A stretch of 64,000 nucleotides of DNA. Source: JAMXLG01 sp963765935. GTDB taxonomy: Bacteria > Vulcanimicrobiota > Vulcanimicrobiia > Vulcanimicrobiales > Vulcanimicrobiaceae. Both the position numbers and the translations under genes were made by a program. Below, piece by piece: positions 7,978-17,499 of the stretch. The stretch covers positions 496,001 to 560,000 of the forward strand of contig CAVXXX010000001.1 in assembly GCA_963765935.1 (NCBI GenBank), read 5' to 3'. Within the stretch, counting starts at the first letter, position 1, and each line of letters starts with the position of its first letter. Under the pieces are notes generated by a model, which searched no databases, was not told the origin of the DNA, and was given only the letters and a program-made list of their open reading frames with translations.

Positions 7978-10900
7978 TTATTTTTGTTCTTTATTTGCCC
8001 TATCTAACAGAGGTTGAAGCGCTTTTCCAACATCGTCGAGTTGTTTTGCGTAGGCATTTATTTCATCTGCTTGCGCTTGGGTTGGGCCGGTGAACGATGT
8101 CGTCATGATGTGGCGGAGATACGCGAGCTGATCGACGATCTGCGCCGGTGACGTATAGCCGGCGTTTTGGCTTCCGTTCCCGTTGCGTAATGTATCTTCT
8201 TGTGTGGTAAGTTGCGCGACGAGCTTCGGGTCTTTCTTACCTAAGCGTTTGCGGTCGTCTTCGATTTGAGCGATCCACGTTTCTCCACGCTCCTGCATAT
8301 CGGCGAGTTTTGCAATCGTGTCGTATTGCGCTTGCAGATCGGCGTTCGATGCGTTGACCTTGGGATCGAGTCTGACCGTTACGGGAACGGAAAGCGTTTG
8401 ACCGCGCGCCTTCAGTTGCACGGTATACGTCCCGGGCAGCACTTCGGGACCCGTTACGTGGAGGTCGTAGAACACGTAGAACGGACGTTTATCTTGTTTT
8501 GCGTTCTTTCCACCGGCCGTGTCCGTTGTGAGATCCCATGTAACCCGGTTCACGCCGTCCGCCGCGGTGCCCTCGAGGTGTTTGATGATCTTCGTGCCGT
8601 CGAGGATGTCGAGTTCGATTTTTTCCTTCGGGGCTTTCTTTTTCGATTTTGGCGTCGTCTTCGGTTTTGGCGTCGGCTTCAGGTAGTACGAGATGACGGT
8701 CGCGTACGGTTTGTTGTCCGAGATGAATTCACCGCGCCCGACGTAACGGAACGGACGCGCAACATACCGCCAGGCAACGGGCGGGGGAAAGAGTGCGACG
8801 CGCGACTGCGTTGCGCTCGCGAGGTTTTCTAGCGGCGTAATGTCGTCGAGAATCGCGAAGCCCCGGCCATGTGTGCCGGCGATGAGGTCGTTGAAATCCG
8901 GTTGGATTTGGAGGTCGTAGACGGGAAGGTGAACCATGCCCAGGCGCAGTTCGCTAAAGTGGCGGCCTGCATCGTACGACGCATAAACACCGTCTTCACA
9001 TGCGGCGAAAAGCAAGTTCGGTTGCCTGGGATCTTCACGTACGGCATACGCCCAGAGATTGAGCCCTGTTACGATCGGCGACCACGTGTTGCCGCCATCG
9101 CGCGTCACGTAGACGTAGGGTTTCGTGTCACCAAAACGGTGGCGGTCGAACGTGATATACACGACGTTGTTGTCGACCTGCGATGTTTCGATCGATTGCA
9201 CCCACGACTGTGCGGCTAGGCCCGGGAATTTCGTACTGATATCGGTCCACGTCGTGCCGCCGTCCGATGAGTAGGCGACGTGACCGTTATCGGTTCCGGC
9301 CCAAAGCGTCGTCGCATTCTCGGCGAGCGCATAGAGGGTGCAATAGGCCTCGGCATTGGTATTGTCGTGCGTGATCGGGCCCCCGCTGCGGCCGAGATAC
9401 GATGCCGGACATGATTGCGATAAATCACCGCTGATCGCACTCCACGTTTGGCCCGCGTCGCGCGTGCGGAAGAGCACGTTACCGCCGAAATAAACCGTAC
9501 CCGGTGAAACGCGCGATACAAGTAATGGCGCGCTCCAGTTGAAACGATAACGAAACGTTCCCGCTCCGGTTCCGAACGTGATCAGCGGTTGCGGCCCGAT
9601 CAATCTCGCTTCCCCATTGGCAAGATCGCGCCGCGTAATGTCGCCGAAGTGCGTGTTCGTGTAGATGACGTTCGCGTTTGCGGGATCGGGCTTGGCATAT
9701 TGTCCGTCACCCCACTCCACGATGTTGCGCCATGCGCCGTTTCCGACGCCCGTGCCGTTCCATGCGCTGTTCGGACCCCACCACACCTCGTTGTCCTGGA
9801 AACCGCCCATGATGTGGTAGGGCAGTTCGCGATCGTATCCCACTCGGTAGACCTGCCCGAACGGCACCGTATTGATGTAATCCCAGGTAACGCCGTCGTC
9901 CATCGACATGTTGAAGCCTTGGTCGCTGCCGAGCAGCACGCGCTTCGGATTCGTGGGATCGATCCAAAGATCGTGATTGTCGCCGCCTGCGTTGACGCCT
10001 TTGAACTTCTTGCCGCCGTCTTTCGAACGCTCGAGCCCGCCCGAGACGATCCAAACGTCCTCAGGATTATCCGGATTCACGCGCACTTGCGAAAAGTAAA
10101 ACGGACGGAAGACGAGATCCTTATCCGCATTGACGAGCTTCCACGAATCTCCGCCGTCGTTTGAGCGGTAGAGGACACTCTTGGACGTCGGAACGATTGC
10201 ATAAACGACATTCGGATGGTGCGCCGAAAGCGAAACGCCGACACGATTGATGATGCCGCCCGGCAGCCCGTTGTGCAAATTCGGATCGGTCAGCCGTTTC
10301 CAGCTGGTTCCGCCGTCCGTGGACTTCCACAAGCCGCTTCCCACACCGCCACCGCGGAACGTCCACGGCTGCCGCAAATAGTCGAACGTTCCCGCAAACG
10401 CGATCGAAGGGTTCGTCGGATCGAAGATGACGTCGGCACCGCCGGTCGTCGGATTGACATAGAGCGTTCGCGTCCACGTTTTTCCGCCATCTTGCGTGCG
10501 ATAGATTCCGCGATCGCCGCCGCTCGTAAACTCCGGGCCCATCGCTGCAACGAGCGCTGTGTTCGGATCGCGTGGGTCGATCGCGATACGAGCGATGTGC
10601 TGCGTGTTTTGCAAACCGATTTGATGCCACGTCGCACCGGTATCGTGCGAAACATATACACCGTCGCCCAGCGCCGCGGTATTTCGTGGAAACCCTTCTC
10701 CGGTACCAACATAGATCGTCTTCGGATCCGACGGCGCAACGGCGACAGCGCCGATCGAGGACGATCGCCCTTGGTCGAAGATCGACTTGAACGTGGTTCC
10801 CGCGTCGGTGGATTTGTACAGGCCGCCGGAAGAATGTCCGAGATAAATCGTCGTCGGATCGCCGGGAACACTCGCAACAGCGTCGAGGCGTCCACCCATC

Positions 10901-11097
10901 ACAGCCGGACCAACTTCGCGCCACGCGAGTGCTCCGAAGTCTTTGGGCGCGATCGTCGCGTGCGCATCGACAACAGGTCCAAATGCCGCTTGCGCCGCTG
11001 TCTGCGTGGGTTGCGGCGACGCCGTCGTCGCCGGTTGTGGCGCCCTACACGCAGCGAGGATAAGACAAGCGGATATAACGATCCACCGAGCGTTCAA
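7978..11097 (-). CDS. Large BNR/sortilin-like beta-propeller lipoprotein (paralogue A)
   Basis: A 1039-aa exported protein. MNARWIVISACLILAAC ends in a lipobox with lipidated Cys17. Then come many copies of a S/TxDGGxTW Asp-box element (STDAGTTFKS, TQDGGKTWTR, SNDGGDSWKL, SSDGGTTWTD, TRDGGNTWSP), the blade signature of BNR/VPS10-type propellers. The C-terminal 250 residues lack these repeats, include a Lys-rich stretch (TPKPKTTPKSKKKAPKEK) and end in a helical region. Related proteins are often annotated as glycosyl hydrolases, but I see no catalytic motif that would support this. The next gene on the same strand is a paralogue of the same architecture. Confidence 0.85.
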   Translation of the reverse strand: MNARWIVISACLILAACRAPQPATTASPQPTQTAAQAAFGPVVDAHATIAPKDFGALAWREVGPAVMGGRLDAVASVPGDPTTIYLGHSSGGLYKSTDAGTTFKSIFDQGRSSSIGAVAVAPSDPKTIYVGTGEGFPRNTAALGDGVYVSHDTGATWHQIGLQNTQHIARIAIDPRDPNTALVAAMGPEFTSGGDRGIYRTQDGGKTWTRTLYVNPTTGGADVIFDPTNPSIAFAGTFDYLRQPWTFRGGGVGSGLWKSTDGGTSWKRLTDPNLHNGLPGGIINRVGVSLSAHHPNVVYAIVPTSKSVLYRSNDGGDSWKLVNADKDLVFRPFYFSQVRVNPDNPEDVWIVSGGLERSKDGGKKFKGVNAGGDNHDLWIDPTNPKRVLLGSDQGFNMSMDDGVTWDYINTVPFGQVYRVGYDRELPYHIMGGFQDNEVWWGPNSAWNGTGVGNGAWRNIVEWGDGQYAKPDPANANVIYTNTHFGDITRRDLANGEARLIGPQPLITFGTGAGTFRYRFNWSAPLLVSRVSPGTVYFGGNVLFRTRDAGQTWSAISGDLSQSCPASYLGRSGGPITHDNTNAEAYCTLYALAENATTLWAGTDNGHVAYSSDGGTTWTDISTKFPGLAAQSWVQSIETSQVDNNVVYITFDRHRFGDTKPYVYVTRDGGNTWSPIVTGLNLWAYAVREDPRQPNLLFAACEDGVYASYDAGRHFSELRLGMVHLPVYDLQIQPDFNDLIAGTHGRGFAILDDITPLENLASATQSRVALFPPPVAWRYVARPFRYVGRGEFISDNKPYATVISYYLKPTPKPKTTPKSKKKAPKEKIELDILDGTKIIKHLEGTAADGVNRVTWDLTTDTAGGKNAKQDKRPFYVFYDLHVTGPEVLPGTYTVQLKARGQTLSVPVTVRLDPKVNASNADLQAQYDTIAKLADMQERGETWIAQIEDDRKRLGKKDPKLVAQLTTQEDTLRNGNGSQNAGYTSPAQIVDQLAYLRHIMTTSFTGPTQAQADEINAYAKQLDDVGKALQPLLDRANKEQK

Positions 11098-11151
11098 TCA
11101 ACGTCCTCCGTCTGATACGCGGCATTCGTTGCGGGGTACGCTATTGCCGCT

Positions 11152-11304
11152 ATGACTATTCTTTTGGAAATGCCGCGTCCCGATCCGGGCCCCGTTTCGC
11201 CGAATCCACCCAACCCCGCACCCGGCGAACCGACGATTCCCGAGAACGAGCCGATCGATCCGATCGCCGATCCGACGGAAGACGCCGAAGCGCTGCGCAG
11301 ATAA
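11152..11304 (+). CDS. Small acidic proline-rich protein (50 aa), hypothetical
   Basis: A 50-codon frame starting MTILLEMPRPDPGPVSPNPP and ending EDAEALRR. It is rich in Pro, Asp and Glu, lacks Cys and Trp, and is probably disordered. Support is codon-level: third positions are mostly G or C as in neighbouring real genes. It also fills the gap between two long - strand genes and ends just before a strong hairpin at 11307-11345. Against it, I see no clear ribosome-binding site, and the reverse strand is open too. Function unknown. Confidence 0.42.
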   Translation: MTILLEMPRPDPGPVSPNPPNPAPGEPTIPENEPIDPIADPTEDAEALRR

Positions 11305-11306
11305 TT

Positions 11307-11345
11307 GAAGGATCGCCTCAAGCGGTTGAATTGAGGCGATCCTTC
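11307..11345. terminator. 15-bp perfect inverted repeat, probable terminator
   Basis: Arms at 11307-11321 and 11331-11345 pair perfectly (gaaggatcgcctcaa with its complement) around a 9-base loop. It lies at the 3' end of the 50-aa frame and just beyond the 3' end of the - strand BNR gene that stops at 11388. There is no long T-run. The right arm overlaps the 23-bp dispersed repeat, so the hairpin may be part of that element. Confidence 0.6.
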
Positions 11346-11362
11346 GACAAGCTCAGGATGAC
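11340..11362 (-). repeat. 23-bp dispersed repeat, intergenic copy
   Basis: Copy of the family also seen at 25154, 27586, 27903, 28473 and 62939, reading tccttcgacaagctcaggat then gac on the + strand. A partial second copy (gctcaggatgac) follows at 11371-11382. Confidence 0.8.
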
Positions 11363-11387
11363 AGACGACTGCTCAGGATGACATTGT

Positions 11388-14300
11388 TTAGGGCGTCATT
11401 GGTTTGGGTGTGGGGATATCGTCGTATCCGGCGGACTTGAGTTTCGAGTTGAGCGCCGGCAGCGTTGCAACGTAATCGTTGTATGCGTGAACATTTTGTG
11501 CAAACTCGGCGTACGTACGCGACTCCACGTCCGTGGCGGCCGGGGTTACGATTCCGGTGCCGGCAATTTGCGAGAGATCTTCGCGAACTTTTCCGGGACG
11601 CTGAATGAAATCTTCAAAGCCCTGGTAGTTTGCGGTTAGGTCGTCTTGCATGTTTTGGCGGTTCTGCAAGGCCGCATCGATGGCGCCGACGCTCGCGGTA
11701 TCGTTCTTCGCTTGCGCCGCGGCCTTCGCTTTCTCCAGTGCTGCTTTGACATCATCGAGTGAGTTCAGCGCGACGTCGAGTTCGGAGAATTTTGCGTTGA
11801 CGCGCATCGAGTAGTTGTACGATTCGACGAGCTGCGCTTGCGTGAACCGAGTATCGGGATCGGCTTTGACGACGAAGCGACCGCTGAACGTTTTTCCATC
11901 GACCGTCATCCGATAGCCGTAATTTCCCGGCGGGACGATCGCCCCGATGTCCGGGCCTTTGAAGAACTTCCCGGCACCGTTCCACTTCACCGGTCCGTCG
12001 GTGCCGAAGTTCCAGGTGTACTTCTGCAAACCCGCGTCGTTGGGAATCGCGGGTTTCGGTTTTGCATCGGGATCCGCCGGGGGTCCGAAAAGCGGTGCCT
12101 CTTTGTTCCCTTGCACCGTGCGAATCACATGGCCGTGGTCATCGAGAATCTGCAACACGGGCGGCTTCGCGCCCGGTTTGGGTTGGTAATAGTAGAAGGC
12201 AACACCATAGTCCGGATTTTGGCCCGCGTAATCGGTGTAGATACCTTCATCATCACCGTGCATGTTGTAGAGATACGCAGTTCGCGGCGAAACGACGAAC
12301 GCTTGATTCGGTTTGCCGCATCCCATGGTTTGCAACGGACGCAGATCGTCCATCACGTAGAGCGCGCGCCCGTGCGTCGCGATCACCATATCATCCCATT
12401 GCGGTTGATACCGGATGTCGCGCACCGACACGGCCGGCAGGTTGTTCTTGAAATCGTGCCAGCTCGCGCCGTTGTCGCAGGAAATGTACATGCCGGTTTC
12501 GGTTCCGGCGTAGACAATGTTGGGATTGTGGAGATCCTGACGCACCGAACGGGCGTACCAAGCATCGCCCGGCATATGCGTGCCCATGTCCGTCCACGTT
12601 CTGCCGAAGTTGTTCGAAACGAGAAGGTACGGTTTGTAGTCGCCCATGAGATGGCGATCGACGCTCACGTAAACGGTGCCGTCGTGAATCATCGAGGGCG
12701 CGACCGTTTCGACCGCGCCGTGATCCGGCACGCTCTTCGGCGTTACGTTGTGCCAGTGTTTGCCGCCGTCGACCGTATACTGCACCTGTCCGTCGTCGGT
12801 TCCGGCCCAAATCTCGCCTTCACGCAGCGAGGAGCCTTCGATGTCCAGGATTGTGTTGTAATTCTCGGCACTCGAAACATCGTGCGTGATCGGTCCGCCG
12901 GGCGGTGCTTGATGATTCTTTTCATTAAGCGTCAGATCGGGGCTGATCGGCCTCCAATGCATGCCTCGATCGCTAGTTTGAAAGACGACATTACCGCCCA
13001 CCCAGGCGATGTGACCGTTCCACGGCGCAAAGGCAATCGGCGAATCCCAATTGAAGCGATATTTCGCTTTGCGTAAGTCGAACTGATGACCGGTGAGCGC
13101 AACGTACGGCTGCGTACCGAGCGCATCGCGCGTTGCCTTGTCGTAAACAACGACGGCTGCGCCCTGCGCATCGGACCACATGATGTTCGTACTGATTGGA
13201 TCGGGAACGGCCCACTCGCCGTCGCCGCCATTGACGTTGATCCAGTCCTTGTTCAAAACGCCGGAAGGATCCGTGGACTGCGACGGTCCGCACCACGCAT
13301 TATTGTCTTGCCATCCACCGCAAACCCAGTACGGATTGCCCGTCATCGCCACGCCGACATGATAGACTTCACCGACGGGCAGATTGCGCGCGAAGAACCA
13401 GGTAGCGCCGCCGTTGAGCGTTTGCGTTACGCCGCCGTCTTGCGCGACAGCCATGCGCTTGGAATCGTTGGGTGCGATCCATAAATCGTGAAGATCGCCG
13501 TGCGGAAGGCTGAAGACCGGCCGCCACGATTTGCCGCCGTCGTGCGAGCTAACGAGCAGCATCGACACGCCGAATACATGATTCGGATCGCTCGGATCTA
13601 CAGCGAGATGCGAGAAGTAGAACGGCCGCTGATCGACCATTGTCTCGCTGCTTGTCATGGTCCAATTCGTACCGCCGTCGTCGGAGCGCCAAAGAATGCC
13701 CTTGCTCGACTCGATCAATGCATACACGCGATTGGGATCGCTGGGCGCGATCGCGAGCCCAACGCGACCCGTCGTTCCGTCGGGCAAACCATGTCCGGTG
13801 AGCCGCGTCCACGTCTTCCCGCCGTCGGCCGATTTATAAAGACCGTCGTCATCGCCGCCGCTGACCGTCGTCCATGGCTTGCGTTCGAAATGCCACATTC
13901 CGGCAAAGATGACGTTCGGATTCTTCGGATTCATCGCGAGGTCCGACGCGCCGGCGCGATCGCTTAGATAAAGCGTCTTCGTCCACGTCTTCCCGCCGTC
14001 GTCCGTAACGTAGACGCCGCGATCCTCGCTCGGCGCGAAAATATCGCCGAGCGCGGCAACGACGACGTGATTCGAGTTGCGCGGATCGATGAGCACGCGC
14101 GTAATCGAGCGCGTCTTCTCGAGGCCCATCTTCTGCCAAGTCTTGCCGCCGTCGGTCGTCTTATAGATGCCGGCACCCGGGATCACGTCGTTACGCGGAT
14201 TGCCCTCGCCGGTCCCGACCCAGACGGTTTGGTCGTTGTTCGGATCGATCGCGACGTCGCCGATTGACGCCACGGGTTCTTTGTCGAAGACCGGTTGCCA

Positions 14301-14543
14301 CGTTTGGCCGCCGTCGGTCGTCTTCCAAACGCCGCCGCCCGCAGCGCCGACATAATAAAGGTTGGGATCTTTCGCGCTACCGACGACGTTCGACGTGCGT
14401 CCGCCCGGTAAGGCGGGTCCGATTTCGCGCCAGTTCATGTCTTGATAGACCGGTTTGGCGGTCGGCGTGGGCGATGGCGAAGCCGATGGCGACGCAGAAG
14501 GCGACGCGACGGCTATCGTCACGGCGAAGAGAAAAGGAATCAA
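11388..14543 (-). CDS. Large BNR/sortilin-like beta-propeller protein (paralogue B)
   Basis: A 1051-aa exported protein with the same layout as its neighbour. A short hydrophobic signal (MIPFLFAVTIAVA) is followed by a Ser/Pro/Ala linker (SPSASPSASPSPTPTAK). The shared opening motif is MNWREIGPALPGGRTSNVVG. Many Asp-box blades follow (TTDGGQTWQP, TTDGGKTWQK, TDDGGKTWTK, SADGGKTWTR, VDGGKHWHN). It lacks the lipobox of paralogue A, so it may be secreted or periplasmic. The C-terminal third (about 800-1051) is helical and repeat-free. Together with paralogue A it forms an old tandem duplication; the ligand is unknown. Confidence 0.85.
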   Translation of the reverse strand: MIPFLFAVTIAVASPSASPSASPSPTPTAKPVYQDMNWREIGPALPGGRTSNVVGSAKDPNLYYVGAAGGGVWKTTDGGQTWQPVFDKEPVASIGDVAIDPNNDQTVWVGTGEGNPRNDVIPGAGIYKTTDGGKTWQKMGLEKTRSITRVLIDPRNSNHVVVAALGDIFAPSEDRGVYVTDDGGKTWTKTLYLSDRAGASDLAMNPKNPNVIFAGMWHFERKPWTTVSGGDDDGLYKSADGGKTWTRLTGHGLPDGTTGRVGLAIAPSDPNRVYALIESSKGILWRSDDGGTNWTMTSSETMVDQRPFYFSHLAVDPSDPNHVFGVSMLLVSSHDGGKSWRPVFSLPHGDLHDLWIAPNDSKRMAVAQDGGVTQTLNGGATWFFARNLPVGEVYHVGVAMTGNPYWVCGGWQDNNAWCGPSQSTDPSGVLNKDWINVNGGDGEWAVPDPISTNIMWSDAQGAAVVVYDKATRDALGTQPYVALTGHQFDLRKAKYRFNWDSPIAFAPWNGHIAWVGGNVVFQTSDRGMHWRPISPDLTLNEKNHQAPPGGPITHDVSSAENYNTILDIEGSSLREGEIWAGTDDGQVQYTVDGGKHWHNVTPKSVPDHGAVETVAPSMIHDGTVYVSVDRHLMGDYKPYLLVSNNFGRTWTDMGTHMPGDAWYARSVRQDLHNPNIVYAGTETGMYISCDNGASWHDFKNNLPAVSVRDIRYQPQWDDMVIATHGRALYVMDDLRPLQTMGCGKPNQAFVVSPRTAYLYNMHGDDEGIYTDYAGQNPDYGVAFYYYQPKPGAKPPVLQILDDHGHVIRTVQGNKEAPLFGPPADPDAKPKPAIPNDAGLQKYTWNFGTDGPVKWNGAGKFFKGPDIGAIVPPGNYGYRMTVDGKTFSGRFVVKADPDTRFTQAQLVESYNYSMRVNAKFSELDVALNSLDDVKAALEKAKAAAQAKNDTASVGAIDAALQNRQNMQDDLTANYQGFEDFIQRPGKVREDLSQIAGTGIVTPAATDVESRTYAEFAQNVHAYNDYVATLPALNSKLKSAGYDDIPTPKPMTP

Positions 14544-14589
14544 CGATGCTCCTCCGTAGCAGCAAGTTCACTCAACTATAGGGCAGTCG

Positions 14590-16095
14590 GTGTCAAAAAA
14601 TCTTCAGAGCCCTTGGGATCGCCGCGTCTCCATCGATTTTTGGACGCTGTCTCTAGCGGTCATTCTTGCCGTAGGTTTCGTATTGCGCGTCTGGCGCCTT
14701 GGTTCGATGCCTCCGGCAATCCATCCGGATGAAATGGCGGGCCTTGTCGGCGTGCTCGACGAGCTTGCGCACCGCGCGCCCCTGCGGCCGTTTTTCGACT
14801 ATCGTATCTTTTATCTGCCGCTCTACGGCATCGGTCAGTACCTCTCGTCGCTCTTCTTCGGCTACAACGCGGCCGCATATCGCTTTCCGGCAGTCATCTA
14901 CGGATTGGCCACAATTGCTTGCACGATCGGTCTCACACAGCGTTTGACGAAGGACCGTGTAAGCGCGCTTTGCGCAGGCGCGGTATCCGCGATTCTTCCG
15001 TGGGAGATCACCGTTTCACGTATCGCTTGGGAAAACGCAGCGATGCTTCCCTTTCTGCTGGGTGGCCTGTGGGCGTTGCGTGCGGGGATTGAGGATCGCA
15101 GCGTCCCGCGTCTTGCCCTTGCCGGTGCGCTATTCGGAATTGACGCATACTCATATCGCGCGGCGCTCCCCGACGCGCTCATTCTCGCTGCAACGCTCCT
15201 TGCGATCGACTTTCGGCGTTCGGCGCGCGCGTTTCGCGGAGTGGCGGTAGGCGCAGCGCTCGTTGCAATCATCGTAGCGCCCCTTGCCATCAGCGTGATT
15301 GCAGAACCGGCCTTCTTTTGGCGTGACGCATATATCTCGACGTTCCGAGCCGGAATCAATCACTCGAGTCTCGGGCTCTTCGCTTCGAATTATCTCGCGC
15401 ACTTCGATCTGCGTCCGCTTTTTTTCCGCGGCGATGGAAACATGCAGCACGGCCCGGCATTCGGCGTGCTGTATTTATGGATGCTCCCGATGATGGCGAT
15501 CGGCTTCGTCGCCTCCTTCACGTTGTATGGACCCGGAATCGGAACGTTCTTCCTTGTCTGGCTTCTGCTCTATCCGATCGGCGGCGCGATCACCAACGAC
15601 GGAGTTCCACATTTCCTTCGCACCCTGATCGGTGCGCCGCTCGCGGCGATCCTAGCCGGCATCGGCCTCGCCTTTGCATGGCGCGCGATCGAGAAGCTCA
15701 GCTACGCGCGCATTGCGGCCGCGCTCTTTCTGCTCCTGGCGTTCATCGCGCTCTCGCAATTCTGCCAGGCGTACTTCATCTCGTACCTTCCGGCCGCCGG
15801 CGAGGCCTACCAATACGAGAACCGCGATCTCTTTCTCACCGTTCGCGCGTACGCACCCGAAGCACGACGCATTTGTTTTCAGGGTCTCAATGCTATGAAT
15901 TCGTTAACGCTCTTCGCGTACTACCTTCGCGATCTCAAGATGCCGATTCGCGAACGTATGGACGAGTCGTGCTTAGTACCCGGGACGCTCGCCGTCGTCG
16001 CTGCTAACCAAGCACGACCGGCGAATGCGCGCCTGCTCGCAACGGCGCAAGCCTTTAACGGAACGATCAAGTACTATATTTTTCTCACGCAATAG
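14590..16095 (+). CDS. GT39/ArnT-like integral membrane glycosyltransferase
   Basis: A 501-aa polytopic membrane protein with a hydrophobic N-terminal helix (about 15-35), then SMPPAIHPDEMAG. The latter matches the first periplasmic loop of GT-C enzymes (PMT/ArnT), where an acidic residue in the P-x-DE motif is essential. About ten further membrane segments follow, and the last 100 residues are more polar. Such proteins move a sugar from a polyprenyl-phosphate donor to a lipid or protein on the outer face of the membrane. It starts with GTG. It diverges from the BNR gene upstream across 46 bases. Confidence 0.8.
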   Translation: MSKNLQSPWDRRVSIDFWTLSLAVILAVGFVLRVWRLGSMPPAIHPDEMAGLVGVLDELAHRAPLRPFFDYRIFYLPLYGIGQYLSSLFFGYNAAAYRFPAVIYGLATIACTIGLTQRLTKDRVSALCAGAVSAILPWEITVSRIAWENAAMLPFLLGGLWALRAGIEDRSVPRLALAGALFGIDAYSYRAALPDALILAATLLAIDFRRSARAFRGVAVGAALVAIIVAPLAISVIAEPAFFWRDAYISTFRAGINHSSLGLFASNYLAHFDLRPLFFRGDGNMQHGPAFGVLYLWMLPMMAIGFVASFTLYGPGIGTFFLVWLLLYPIGGAITNDGVPHFLRTLIGAPLAAILAGIGLAFAWRAIEKLSYARIAAALFLLLAFIALSQFCQAYFISYLPAAGEAYQYENRDLFLTVRAYAPEARRICFQGLNAMNSLTLFAYYLRDLKMPIRERMDESCLVPGTLAVVAANQARPANARLLATAQAFNGTIKYYIFLTQ

Positions 16096-16176
16096 TCCCC
16101 CATAGACTGCAGTAGAGGCCCCAGGGGCTAGCAAGCGTAAGTCTCCAAACGGCTCTCGTTTAACGGGGAGGCAGTT

Positions 16177-16437
16177 GTGAACCGTAAGGAAGCTCTTCAG
16201 CAATTCATCGTACTACCCGCTCTCGCGGGACTTCTTCTGACGACCACGACAATCGCCGAAGCAAAAGGCTCGAAGTCTCAGTTCAAATATCAAGACAAGC
16301 CCAATGGCAATCAGAAGTGTGGCGAATGTTCGCTATTCGTCCCAGGAAAAAACGATTCAGCAGATGGCGAATGCAAGGTGGTCGAGGGATCGATTAATCC
16401 CAACGGCTGGTGCACGGCCTTTTCACCGAAAGCATAA
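16177..16437 (+). CDS. High-potential iron-sulfur protein (HiPIP), copy 1
   Basis: An 86-aa exported electron carrier. The GTG start follows a strong ribosome-binding site (ggggagg). A twin-Arg-free hydrophobic leader (FIVLPALAGLLLT) precedes the mature domain. The four cluster ligands are Cys48, Cys51, Cys66 and Cys79 in the HiPIP pattern C-x2-C ... C ... GWC. The approach sequence FKYQDKPNGNQKC and the end INPNGWCTAF are typical. It would carry one electron through a [4Fe-4S] 3+/2+ couple in the periplasm. It sits 15 bases before the polyketide synthase gene. A second copy lies at 45450-45713. Confidence 0.88.
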   Translation: MNRKEALQQFIVLPALAGLLLTTTTIAEAKGSKSQFKYQDKPNGNQKCGECSLFVPGKNDSADGECKVVEGSINPNGWCTAFSPKA

Positions 16438-16452
16438 CATCGTGGAGGTACG

Positions 16453-17499
16453 GTGGCCCGAATAGCGGGCGTTGCAACGGCCGTCCCACCGTACGTTCTC
16501 GACCAGACGGATATTAGCGCGCGTCTCCGCGCACAATTTAGCGAGTCCAGCGTCGTCGCGCGATTGCTCCCCGTCTTTACGAATACGGGAATTGCGCGAC
16601 GCTATTCATGCGTTCCCATCGACTGGTATTACGACACACATGGATGGCGCGACCGCAACGAGATCTATCTCGACTATGCGCAGCGTCTGCTGGAAGAGGC
16701 GGCTCGCGCCGCACTGAGTCGCGCGGGACGCGCGATCGAAGATGTGGATGCGATCGTCGTTGTTTCGACGACCGGTATCGCGACTCCGAGTCTTGATGCG
16801 CTCCTCATGAATCGCATGCCGTTCAAACGCACCGTGCGGCGACTGCCGATTTTCGGACTCGGCTGCGTGGGTGGTGCCGTCGGCATCGCGCGTGCGGCAG
16901 CGCTTGCGGATGCTCACCCCGGTTCTACCGTGTTGCTCCTCGTGGTCGAACTGTGCGCGCTGTGGTTCCGCCGCGACGAACTCACGAAGAGCAACATCGT
17001 CGCAACGGCACTGTTCGGAGACGGAGCTGCTGCCGCCGTTTTCAGCAACGATGAACGTGGACCGCGCGTGAGCGCGAGCGGCGAATACACCTTTGCATCG
17101 ACGCTCGATATCATGGGCTGGGACGTCGCCGAAGACGGTCTGTCGGCAATCTTCTCGCGTGATATTCCGCAACTCATCGAATCGGAACTGCGTGACGTCG
17201 TCGATGCATATCTCTCCGAATCGGGATTAACGCGAGACGACATCGATCATTTCCTTTCGCATCCCGGAGGAACGAAGGTGCTCGATGCGCTGGAAACGGC
17301 CTTTGGGCGAGAAAACGGGACGCTTGCGGATTCGCGCGCAGTGCTCGCCGAGTACGGAAACATGTCGTCGGTTACGCTGCTCTTCGTACTCGATCGCGCC
17401 TTGCAAGACGGTGCTCTTTCGTCGAATGGATGGCGGCGCGCGCTGCTCTCGGCGATGGGTCCCGGATTTACGGCGGCGTTCGTCACGCTCGAACCGTGA
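16453..17499 (+). CDS. Type III polyketide synthase (alkylpyrone/alkylresorcinol synthase-like)
   Basis: A 348-aa chalcone-synthase-fold enzyme that condenses a fatty-acyl starter with malonyl-CoA. The catalytic triad can be placed: Cys138 in FGLGCVGGAVG, His270 in LSHPGGTKVL and Asn303 in YGNMSS. The start is a GTG after a good ggaggt site. The stop overlaps the next GTG, so the two genes are coupled. The downstream partner is an ICMT-type methyltransferase, the arrangement known from Bacillus bpsA-bpsB and Streptomyces srsA-srsB. That points to methylated alkylpyrones or alkylresorcinols, probably membrane lipids. Chain length and product are inferred only. Confidence 0.9.
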   Translation: MARIAGVATAVPPYVLDQTDISARLRAQFSESSVVARLLPVFTNTGIARRYSCVPIDWYYDTHGWRDRNEIYLDYAQRLLEEAARAALSRAGRAIEDVDAIVVVSTTGIATPSLDALLMNRMPFKRTVRRLPIFGLGCVGGAVGIARAAALADAHPGSTVLLLVVELCALWFRRDELTKSNIVATALFGDGAAAAVFSNDERGPRVSASGEYTFASTLDIMGWDVAEDGLSAIFSRDIPQLIESELRDVVDAYLSESGLTRDDIDHFLSHPGGTKVLDALETAFGRENGTLADSRAVLAEYGNMSSVTLLFVLDRALQDGALSSNGWRRALLSAMGPGFTAAFVTLEP

